Assembly (NCBI RefSeq): GCF_017980685.1
Contig: NZ_JACXXO010000002.1
Location: 124,001 to 188,000 of the forward strand
DNA length: 64,000 nt
Source: Pseudomonas iridis
GTDB taxonomy: Bacteria; Pseudomonadota; Gammaproteobacteria; Pseudomonadales; Pseudomonadaceae
Direction: 5' to 3'
The position numbers and the translations under genes were made by a program. Each line of letters starts with the position of its first letter. Position 1 is the first letter of the stretch. The notes below the pieces were generated by a model, which saw only the letters and a list, made by a program, of their open reading frames with translations, did not search any database and was not told where the DNA came from. Of this stretch, positions 27,368 through 33,474 are shown piece by piece.

Positions 27368-27663
27368 TTCTGGTGGTCGCGCTGATGATGGCGGTGACCT
27401 TCCTGCCACGGGCATTGCCCTTGCAGATCAACACCGATCACTGGCCGCCGTTTATAGCGCGCGCGCTGGAATACCTGCCAGTGGCGATCGTCGCTGCGAT
27501 CAGCCTGACTCCCTTGTTGATCAAGGATCAGCACATACAGCTCGATCGCCCGGAATTCTATGCCGCGATTCCGACGTTGTTATGTGCGTATTTCAGCAAA
27601 AACCTCTTTCTCAGTGTGGCGGTTGGGACGGCTGCGTACATTGCGCTCGGCTCGTTCATGTAA
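27346..27663 (+). CDS. azlD: Branched-chain amino acid exporter small subunit AzlD
   Basis: A 105-aa membrane protein with three to four hydrophobic segments (FLILVVALMMAVTFLPRALPL; YLPVAIVAAISLTPLL; TLLCAYFSKNLFLSVAVGTAAYIAL). It matches AzlD/YgaH in size and pattern. The last 84 bases overlap head-to-head with the end of the convergent LysR gene, an unusually long overlap for two real genes. Confidence 0.9.
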   Translation: MPDQTFLILVVALMMAVTFLPRALPLQINTDHWPPFIARALEYLPVAIVAAISLTPLLIKDQHIQLDRPEFYAAIPTLLCAYFSKNLFLSVAVGTAAYIALGSFM

Positions 27664-28506
27664 CGGCAGATCGACCACGTCGCTCAACGCCTGGTTCGAC
27701 AGGTCCGGGTTGTTGATCGCCAGCCGCACTTCAAGGAAATCCTCGAAACCGGGGAAGATCGTCAGGCCGTTCTTCTGTGCGGCCTCGCGGGAGACCATGC
27801 CAACTGCATCCATCTGCGTGATCAGCGATAGCGTAAGGGTCTCGCTGCAGGAGTAGACCATGCGTTGACCGTTCTCGTGATTGCCCAGCCCGGCGTCGAG
27901 AAAACGCAGGAAGCTGTGGGAATACGGACAATCTTCCGCAGGACGCACCTGAAACTTGTTGCCCAGCAACGTCAGCGGATCGTTCTCCTGCCCACAATGC
28001 GCGCCGACCACCTGCACCTGCACATCCGGCAGGACAATGCTCGGCAAACCCGGACGCTGCGGGCCGATCAGCACCGCGAGGTCAAAGTCTTCATTTTTCA
28101 GCTTGCTGAGGTTTTCCATCGACTCGGCGTAGCTGAATTCCATCTGATAATCGGGAAACACCTCAATCAGGCGTCCGATCATTCGCCGATTGAAGTCAGG
28201 CGACAACGTGTTGTTCAACGCAACCTTCAACGTGCGTTGCCCCGGCACTTTGAGCGCCTCGACTTTTTCTTCCATCTGTCGCGTGGCAATCAGCACTCTG
28301 TCCATATAAGGCGTCAGCTCGGTGCCTTGCGGCGTCAGCGTCAGCCCTTTGTTGGAGCGACGAAACAAGCGGAAACCGAACTGCTCTTCGACCTTGTTCA
28401 ACTGCGCGGCCAATGCCTGCACGGTCAGGCACGAATGCTCGGCTGCGGCCGACAACGAGCCGGTCTGCACGATGCGCATGAGGTTGCGTAAGGTTCTGCT
28501 ATCCAT
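27580..28506 (-). CDS. LysR-family regulator convergent to azlD
   Basis: A 308-aa LTTR. The N-terminal HTH (SLSAAAEHSCLTVQALAAQLNKVE; FRRSNKGLTLTPQG) is followed by an effector domain. The last 25 residues are Arg/His-rich (PLHERAERNVRSRPNRHTEKEVFAEIRT) and are encoded where it overlaps azlD, so the tail may be a recent extension beyond the normal family end. The gene converges on the dioxygenase-azlCD operon and is a candidate regulator of it, although LysR genes more often lie divergently. Confidence 0.88.
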   Translation of the reverse strand: MDSRTLRNLMRIVQTGSLSAAAEHSCLTVQALAAQLNKVEEQFGFRLFRRSNKGLTLTPQGTELTPYMDRVLIATRQMEEKVEALKVPGQRTLKVALNNTLSPDFNRRMIGRLIEVFPDYQMEFSYAESMENLSKLKNEDFDLAVLIGPQRPGLPSIVLPDVQVQVVGAHCGQENDPLTLLGNKFQVRPAEDCPYSHSFLRFLDAGLGNHENGQRMVYSCSETLTLSLITQMDAVGMVSREAAQKNGLTIFPGFEDFLEVRLAINNPDLSNQALSDVVDLPLHERAERNVRSRPNRHTEKEVFAEIRT

Positions 28507-28838
28507 GGGTAATGCCCTCTGAAGTGGGCTGGGTATTGTTGTTTACGAGACGACCGGTCCGGCGTCATATGCCGGCTATATTCCTGCACCTGAGCATAGT
28601 TGTCGCGGGTTTAGTAGCGAATTGATGTCCCCGCCGATGGCTGGAGGCTGACACAGGATCAGGGTTTTTGATGACTCGGGGGTGATTGGGGTCAAAAAAT
28701 ACTCACTGGAAATAACAATTCGCGGTGTTTTTAACACTCTTGATAGAGGAGTGAAAAATACGTGTACGGATTAAATGATAGAAAAAATCCGTTTCTGTAC
28801 TAGTCTTGAAGTCATGTCAGCTATCAATGGAGGCGGTT
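28507..28838. other. Intergenic region with TA promoter and operator
   Basis: 332 bases without a gene separate the LysR gene from the antitoxin. The right half (28680-28800) is clearly AT-rich compared with its surroundings and holds the toxin-antitoxin promoter area. No further ORF is supported. Confidence 0.6.
28766..28792 (+). promoter_or_regulatory. Candidate autoregulatory operator of the Xre-RES pair
   Basis: A dyad ACGGATT (28766-28772) / AATCCGT (28786-28792) with a 13-base centre lies 47 bases before the antitoxin start. Xre-type antitoxins usually bind such dyads to repress their own operon. Confidence 0.45.
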
Positions 28839-29249
28839 ATGCCCACCTCAACCCCGGCCCTCAACCCGCGTGAACAACTTGACGCCCCCGAAGCAGGCCG
28901 CGTCGCGCTGAAGTTCTTCTTCAACCTCATGGAGCGGTGGGGCTGCAACGCCGAGCAGCAACGCACATTGCTCGGCGGTGTCGGCAACACCACGTTCTAC
29001 AAGTACAAACACCTGCCGCCAAACGTTCGCCTACCCCACGACACCCTTGAGCGCATCTCCTACCTGATGGGCATTCACAAGGCGTTGAGCATCATCTTCA
29101 GCAACAGCCGCGAGCGCGCTTATACGTGGGTCAGCAGCCCGAACACTGCTGCACCGTTTAATGGGCAAACCGCTCTGGACTACATGCTGGCCGGACGCGT
29201 GGTCGATATCGCCGATGTACGACGCTACCTCGATGGAGTGCGCGGTTGA
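28839..29249 (+). CDS. Xre/MbcA/ParS-type antitoxin
   Basis: A 136-aa antitoxin with an N-terminal helical DNA-binding region (ALKFFFNLMERWGCNAEQQRTLLGG) and a C-terminal MbcA/ParS/Xre toxin-binding domain (IHKALSIIFSNSRERAYTWVSSPN; FNGQTALDYMLAGRVVDIADVRRYLDG). The ATG at 28839 has a GGAGG site five bases away. It overlaps the toxin gene by four bases. The antitoxin should neutralise the RES toxin by covering its active site and should repress the operon. Confidence 0.9.
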   Translation: MPTSTPALNPREQLDAPEAGRVALKFFFNLMERWGCNAEQQRTLLGGVGNTTFYKYKHLPPNVRLPHDTLERISYLMGIHKALSIIFSNSRERAYTWVSSPNTAAPFNGQTALDYMLAGRVVDIADVRRYLDGVRG

Positions 29250-29926
29250 GCGCGCCAGCTCTGGCTGATCCGCATTGGCCGCGTGCCTACCGGATCGTTA
29301 ACAGCAGCTTCCCGCCAATTGCGCTGTTCGAAGACGTGCTCGACCCCGAAGACCTGGAAATTGCCTACGCCCTCGAAGCGCTGACCAATGATCGTCTGAT
29401 CGCCCAGGCGGGAGTCCTTGATCGGGTGCGCCCGGAAGACCGGCTCTCAGGCCCCGGATCGACTCCGGTTATGGCTGCGTTCACGCACATCGGCAAAAGC
29501 AGCCGCTTCACCGACGGCACCTTCGGCGTTTACTACGCCGCCAGCAGCCAGGCCGCGGCTATTGCCGAAACCTGTTATCACCAGGAACGCTTTCTCGCAG
29601 CCACCAACGAAGCAGACCTCGAATTGACCATGCGCACCTACGTCAACCGAGTCGTCAAACCGCTGCACGACATTCGTCACGACTATCCGAACCTGCACAA
29701 TCCTGATCCGGATGCCTACGGCCCTTCTCAGGCATTTGCCCGCCAGCTACGTGAAGCCCAATCCTGGGGTTTGCTTTACAACAGCGTTCGCTTGGCCGGG
29801 CACGAATGCGTCGCCGCGCTCCGGCTACCGGCAATTTCGATTCCGAAGCAGGGCAAGCATCTGCGTTATGTGTGGAGTGCGAGCCAGCGCAGGATTTCGT
29901 TTGTGTTTGAGGTCAGTCAGGTTTGA
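29246..29926 (+). CDS. RES-domain toxin (NAD+-degrading)
   Basis: A 226-aa RES protein that starts at a TTG overlapping the antitoxin stop (TTGA). The RES triad regions are visible: Arg in PRAYRIVNSSFPP near residue 14, Glu in FGVYYAASSQAAAIAETCYH, and Ser in LLYNSVRLAG near the C-terminus. Characterised members (MbcT, Photorhabdus and P. putida RES proteins) hydrolyse or phosphorolyse NAD+ and stop growth. The pair sits just outside the prophage left boundary, so it belongs to the host or to an older insertion at the same spot. Confidence 0.92.
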   Translation: MSAPALADPHWPRAYRIVNSSFPPIALFEDVLDPEDLEIAYALEALTNDRLIAQAGVLDRVRPEDRLSGPGSTPVMAAFTHIGKSSRFTDGTFGVYYAASSQAAAIAETCYHQERFLAATNEADLELTMRTYVNRVVKPLHDIRHDYPNLHNPDPDAYGPSQAFARQLREAQSWGLLYNSVRLAGHECVAALRLPAISIPKQGKHLRYVWSASQRRISFVFEVSQV

Positions 29927-29934
29927 AATGCAAA

Positions 29935-29960
29935 AGGCCCTCGTATCAACGAGGGCTTCA
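29935..29960 (+). terminator. Terminator of the toxin-antitoxin operon
   Basis: The hairpin GCCCTCGT-ATCA-ACGAGGGC lies nine bases after the toxin stop codon. Its T-tract is short. Confidence 0.7.
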
Positions 29961-29970
29961 CGCGGGTGAT

Positions 29971-30165
29971 TTACATCAACGGCTTACCTGGCGGCGCGTC
30001 CATTACTTTCAACACATCATCGATTAGCGCCTTGCTCAATTCTTGCGAATATTGCGAGGCATGAGCGTGAGGGCAAGGATCGCGAGAGACTGAAGAGTCC
30101 ACAGGTGAGGATCTATTTTTACTGAAGACGGTGTGCCAAAAATATAAACACGCCAGAAACAACAA
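29971..30165 (-). CDS. Doubtful small ORF beside attL
   Basis: A 64-codon ORF whose last 27 codons (QYSQELSKALIDDVLKVMDAPPGKPLM) look protein-like, while the N-terminal half is compositionally odd and crosses the tRNA terminator. It may be the tail of a gene that was truncated by old recombination at the tRNA site. No family was recognised. Confidence 0.25.
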   Translation of the reverse strand: MLFLACLYFWHTVFSKNRSSPVDSSVSRDPCPHAHASQYSQELSKALIDDVLKVMDAPPGKPLM

Positions 30166-30192
30166 AGCCCCTGCATTTCTGCAGGGGCTTCG
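30164..30192 (-). terminator. Original tRNA-Thr terminator, now displaced
   Basis: The stem AAGCCCCTGCA/TGCAGGGGCTT lies directly downstream (minus strand) of the tRNA-Thr remnant in attL, with a T-rich tail on the minus strand. Before phage integration it must have followed the intact tRNA gene, which now sits 31.6 kb away. Confidence 0.75.
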
Positions 30193-30197
30193 TTTTG

Positions 30198-30244
30198 TAT
30201 GGTGCCGGCACCAGGAGTCGAACCCGGGACCTACTGATTACAAG
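30198..30244. other. attL (tRNA-Thr 3' fragment)
   Basis: 47 bases identical to 61772-61818. They contain the last 45 bases of the tRNA (30200-30244, minus strand: anticodon loop, T arm, acceptor 3' strand and CCA). The sequence diverges right after the anticodon loop, as expected for the crossover zone of a tRNA-targeting tyrosine recombinase. Confidence 0.95.
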
Positions 30245-30286
30245 GAAGATGCTTTAAATAGTAAATTCAATGATTTACAGGATTTC

Positions 30287-30350
30287 TTGTTACGTAGGAA
30301 ATCGGCGCTACGCCCTGTGCACGCTGGTGCCGTAAGGCTTATTACGTGGC
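30287..30350 (+). other. Left arm-type integrase sites
   Basis: Two copies of a 12-bp word (TTGTTACGTAGG at 30287-30298 and TTATTACGTGGC at 30339-30350) match the tandem sites at the other prophage end (61705-61728). Repeats present at both ends just inside the core repeat are what arm-binding sites of a lambda-type integrase look like. Confidence 0.6.
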
Positions 30351-30431
30351 TTTCTCGACGTGGTCCGCCACTTTTATTAATCTGCTGGGCTTCGCGGCCG
30401 CGAATATCGAAACTGAAAGGACCCTTTTGAT

Positions 30432-30674
30432 ATGCCAATGATCGACACCGACCGTTTCAAGGAAGCTTTGGAGGCCTACAACGAGGCACGGGTAAAATTT
30501 ACTCAGGCGGCGCTGGCCATCGATCTGGACACACCGCCGGGGGGTATGGATGTCGACAAGCTCAACGAGCTATCTGCAACCAGTGAAAAACTAGTCGCGG
30601 ATCTTCACGAAGCAGCCAACGAGCTGGCTCTGAAAGTATCCTGGGCGGCAGATCTGGCGTCGGAAGACGAATGA
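30432..30674 (+). CDS. Small prophage protein, unknown
   Basis: An 80-aa acidic, mostly helical protein (long Glu/Ala/Leu-rich stretches) with no recognised domain. An AAAGGA site lies about ten bases before the ATG; a second ATG at 30438 is possible. It is the first gene inside attL and is followed by a terminator. Confidence 0.6.
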   Translation: MPMIDTDRFKEALEAYNEARVKFTQAALAIDLDTPPGGMDVDKLNELSATSEKLVADLHEAANELALKVSWAADLASEDE

Positions 30675-30719
30675 CCTGCTGCTCATAACAGGACATTCGT
30701 TAAATAGCCCCCCACAGAA

Positions 30720-30742
30720 AAGCCCACTCCGGTGGGCTTTTT
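30720..30742 (+). terminator. Intrinsic terminator
   Basis: The hairpin AAGCCCACTCCGGTGGGCTT with a six-T tail follows the 80-aa gene. Confidence 0.85.
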
Positions 30743-30830
30743 TGCGCCTGCTGGAAACCAGACCCCGGCTCTCTGGTCTACCATTTCCCATGCTCATGGT
30801 CCGAGCACCACGTATCTCCAGGAGGTCAGC

Positions 30831-31121
30831 GTGTCGTTACCCATCACCGCCCGGCAACTCAACGCCTTGCGCGCACTGCAACGCACCGCCCCCGAGCTGG
30901 GCGACCTGGCCACGTCGATCGCCCTGGCATTTGATGCGTCCAACATTGAAAACCCGCAGCTGGCCCGCTTGATTCTGGAGAAGACCTGCCGCCGCATCGT
31001 GGCGGGCCAGCCCGGTAGCCGGGACGCCATGATCCAGCACCTGGAGACCTTCGGAAACTTGAACTGTCTGTCGCCCGAGCAGGTCACTGAGTTTACCGAC
31101 CGGATCAGGAAACTGGCTTAA
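30831..31121 (+). CDS. Small prophage protein, unknown
   Basis: A 96-aa protein beginning at GTG 30831 behind a strong AGGAGG site; the longer in-frame ORF upstream runs through the terminator and is not used. It is predicted all-helical with no known motif. It shares a transcript with the 79-aa gene three bases downstream. Confidence 0.65.
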   Translation: MSLPITARQLNALRALQRTAPELGDLATSIALAFDASNIENPQLARLILEKTCRRIVAGQPGSRDAMIQHLETFGNLNCLSPEQVTEFTDRIRKLA

Positions 31122-31123
31122 TC

Positions 31124-31363
31124 ATGCCCCAAGGTATCCAGGAAGAAGCCCTGCGCGTCATGCTCGAGGGCGGCGCTGTACGCGACGTGCTGGTCAGTCG
31201 TCATAACGAGAAATGGACGTTGGCCATTCGCCTGGACGGCGCGGGCAGTCGCTGGCTCCCGGTACGCTCGCGCCGTGAAGCGTTGCGTACCTGGGCCAGT
31301 CTGACGGCGGTGGGGCGGTTTGCCGAGGCGGCGGGGATCCGTGCCTTTCAGGTTGAAGTCTGA
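31124..31363 (+). CDS. Small ParC-like accessory protein
   Basis: A 79-aa protein with the pattern LPVRSRREALRTWASLTAVGRFAEAAGI. It is similar, from memory, to small partition-associated (ParC-family) proteins found on Pseudomonas mobile elements. The beta-rich N-terminal half and helical C-terminal half fit that family. No parA or parB is nearby, so the role here is open. It converges on the integrase gene with a nine-base gap. Confidence 0.5.
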   Translation: MPQGIQEEALRVMLEGGAVRDVLVSRHNEKWTLAIRLDGAGSRWLPVRSRREALRTWASLTAVGRFAEAAGIRAFQVEV

Positions 31364-31372
31364 GGCGGTTGG

Positions 31373-32521
31373 CTAGGTCTGCGACGCGTTCACCAGGGGC
31401 ACGCTTAGGTCATAGATGTCCATCATCGCCTCGTCCCGGTGACCACTGGCTTCCTGCTTGTCTGCCCGGTTACCCACTGTGTCGGTGATACCCCTTCGCT
31501 TGAGGTCGTGCAGGCCAAAGCGCTGCTCGGCGGTGATGGTGCCGTCGGCGATCGCCGAGGTGATGAACCGTTGCCAGGCGGTGTCCAGACTGGATTTGCG
31601 CAACGGTCCGCCATGGCTGGCCACGATCAGGTAACGCCGCTCGGGCCGCAACGGAATCACTGTCGACTTGCTCGCCCACACCTTCGTCCGATAGGCCTTT
31701 GCCCCGTCCCAGGCCGCGCGCAGGCGCGGGGTCCAGCGCACGATATTGTCCCGGCTACCCTTGCGCCGGTTGGTCAGGATGCCCTCGGCCAATTCGTGGG
31801 CATCGGTCAGGGTAATGGTCTCAATGCCGCGCAGACGGCACAGGTAGCTAATTTCCATCACGTAGCTCAGGTACTGCGGACAGCCGCCTTTCTCGTTCCT
31901 GGCCAAGCGGCCAAAAGCCAGGGCGCGGTCGACCAGGTCGTCCATGACCTGGTGCCCAGGTAACCGTCGGCGTTTGCGCTCCACCGGCGCTTCGATGCCT
32001 TGGGCCGGGTTGATGTCCAGGAACCCCCGGTTGCGCCCCCACTGCAGCACGCGGCGCAGGTAGCGCAACACGTGCGCCGCTTTGGAGGGCGTGCCCTCGT
32101 CAGCCAGCCGGTCGACGATGCGCTGGATCAGCGCGGCCGTGAACTTCTTGACCTGCAGATCGCCCAGCGGCTTGCCCAGTTTGGTGGGGATGGCCAGCAG
32201 CACGTCACGCGAATAACAGTAATCGTCATGGGTGTTGGGGCTGAGTTTTTTGTAGCGATCGCTCAGGTGATATTGCGTACAGACGTAGCGCAACGTGCCC
32301 TGGTCCACGCCCGAGGTCTGCTCCATGATCTGGTGCAGTTCGGCCAGGGTGACGTCGGCAGGCGCCACGTTCCGCCGTCGCTGTTTTCCGTGCTCGTCGT
32401 AATGCAGCGTGTACCACACACCGGCGTTGCGATGATCAAAGTAGATGGCCGCTGGGAGGGCGGCCTGATCGACGTGACTGGGGATATGCGGATTATGCTT
32501 CCGCTTGCGTGCTCGCCTCAT
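31373..32521 (-). CDS. int: Tyrosine site-specific integrase
   Basis: A 382-aa phage integrase. After a basic N-terminal arm-binding region (RRARKRKHNPHIP) come the SAM-like core-binding domain (about 110-190) and the catalytic domain. Its active-site residues are Arg in LCRLRGIETITL, His-x-x-Arg in LHDLKRRG, His in SGHRDEA and Tyr in MDIYDLS. It should recombine attP with the tRNA-Thr attB and, with the upstream small protein, excise the prophage. It overlaps the excisionase-like gene by four bases. Confidence 0.93.
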   Translation of the reverse strand: MRRARKRKHNPHIPSHVDQAALPAAIYFDHRNAGVWYTLHYDEHGKQRRRNVAPADVTLAELHQIMEQTSGVDQGTLRYVCTQYHLSDRYKKLSPNTHDDYCYSRDVLLAIPTKLGKPLGDLQVKKFTAALIQRIVDRLADEGTPSKAAHVLRYLRRVLQWGRNRGFLDINPAQGIEAPVERKRRRLPGHQVMDDLVDRALAFGRLARNEKGGCPQYLSYVMEISYLCRLRGIETITLTDAHELAEGILTNRRKGSRDNIVRWTPRLRAAWDGAKAYRTKVWASKSTVIPLRPERRYLIVASHGGPLRKSSLDTAWQRFITSAIADGTITAEQRFGLHDLKRRGITDTVGNRADKQEASGHRDEAMMDIYDLSVPLVNASQT

Positions 32522-32730
32522 AGGATGTTGATGTCGTAGTGCTCGGTGGCCACGGACTCAATGCCCGCCGCCTGGTGAATGAGACCCAGCGTCGTCCAGG
32601 GGCCGGTGCGCCCCCTGAACATGCGGATGCCCTGATTGATCAGGGAACGTTCGACGTCGGAGCGGCGTTGATAGCCGGTGATGCGCTGCAGGTCCTCAAA
32701 CGTGAGGACGGTGCTGGTGGGGGAATTCAT
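32518..32730 (-). CDS. DUF4224 protein, putative excisionase
   Basis: A 70-aa protein whose central part (LTFEDLQRITGYQRRSDVERSLINQGI) fits DUF4224, a short helical family found immediately upstream of phage integrases. It is translationally coupled to int through the ATGA overlap. A role as recombination directionality factor is inferred from position and family. Confidence 0.7.
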   Translation of the reverse strand: MNSPTSTVLTFEDLQRITGYQRRSDVERSLINQGIRMFRGRTGPWTTLGLIHQAAGIESVATEHYDINIL

Positions 32731-32806
32731 GATTGCTCTCTACGGGAAGCAGCAACCAGGGCAGTGTAGCGTTTCGCCCTGGTGCTCAAAGCCAGAAGCT
32801 AAAGGC

Positions 32807-33073
32807 TCAATTACTGACAGGTTGACGGGCAAGCACTTGGGTAATGACCTGAGCGTCGATGGCGGTCAGGTCGCCCTGACTATGGGCTAGGGTGGCGAGG
32901 TTTGTCAGGCGGTCGCGGGCATCCGGCGTCTTGTGCACCAGGTAACCGATCAAAGCCGCACCGATGATGGCGGTGGCCACGGTTCGACGGCTGGGAGTGA
33001 AGCGCGCATGGGTACGCGGATCGTGACGTGTGGTAGCCTCATGGCTATCGCTGATAAGTGGTTGTACTAGCAA
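32807..33073 (-). CDS. Small membrane-anchored prophage protein
   Basis: An 88-aa protein that starts at TTG 33073 behind an AAGGAG site eight bases upstream. A single hydrophobic segment (TVATAIIGAALIGYLVH, about 31-47) follows a basic N-terminus, so an N-in membrane anchor is likely. The C-terminal half is a soluble helix pair. No family was recognised. Confidence 0.55.
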   Translation of the reverse strand: MLVQPLISDSHEATTRHDPRTHARFTPSRRTVATAIIGAALIGYLVHKTPDARDRLTNLATLAHSQGDLTAIDAQVITQVLARQPVSN

Positions 33074-33139
33074 GGTGCGGCTCCTTTCAGTGGTTGGTGT
33101 CGGGGAGGTACGAACTCCTCGACGCCCTTGTTTCCGGTG

Positions 33140-33451
33140 TTAACCGGCGCTTGGGTCCAGCGGATCTGATCGCACCAGGTGAATCACCAGGCTCTCCAGA
33201 TCGGTGACCTCTTCGGTCTCTGACTGCCATTCCAAAACCGCCTGAATCTGGTCACGGCTGCAGCCCATCACCAGAATCTCGCGCTCACCTCGAGCGGCGC
33301 GGACTTCCAAAATCCCCAGCAGACCTTCAACCGCATAGGCATGCGCGTGGACGACCGGAAAGCCATCGCGGGTTTCGGTCAGGCCAGCGAACACCACGCC
33401 GGTCATGTAGGCCTCTTCAACCGGGGTATCGCTGATTACTTGAATCTGCAT
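33140..33451 (-). CDS. Hypothetical prophage protein
   Basis: A 103-aa acidic protein from ATG 33451, with an AAGGAAA site six bases upstream. It is rich in beta strands (MQIQVISDTPVEEAYMTGVVFAGL) and ends with an acidic helix. It lies just after the primase-helicase gene, so it probably belongs to the early replication operon. The function is unknown. Confidence 0.6.
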   Translation of the reverse strand: MQIQVISDTPVEEAYMTGVVFAGLTETRDGFPVVHAHAYAVEGLLGILEVRAARGEREILVMGCSRDQIQAVLEWQSETEEVTDLESLVIHLVRSDPLDPSAG

Positions 33452-33474
33452 CGACGTTTCCTTGTTGGTGTTGA

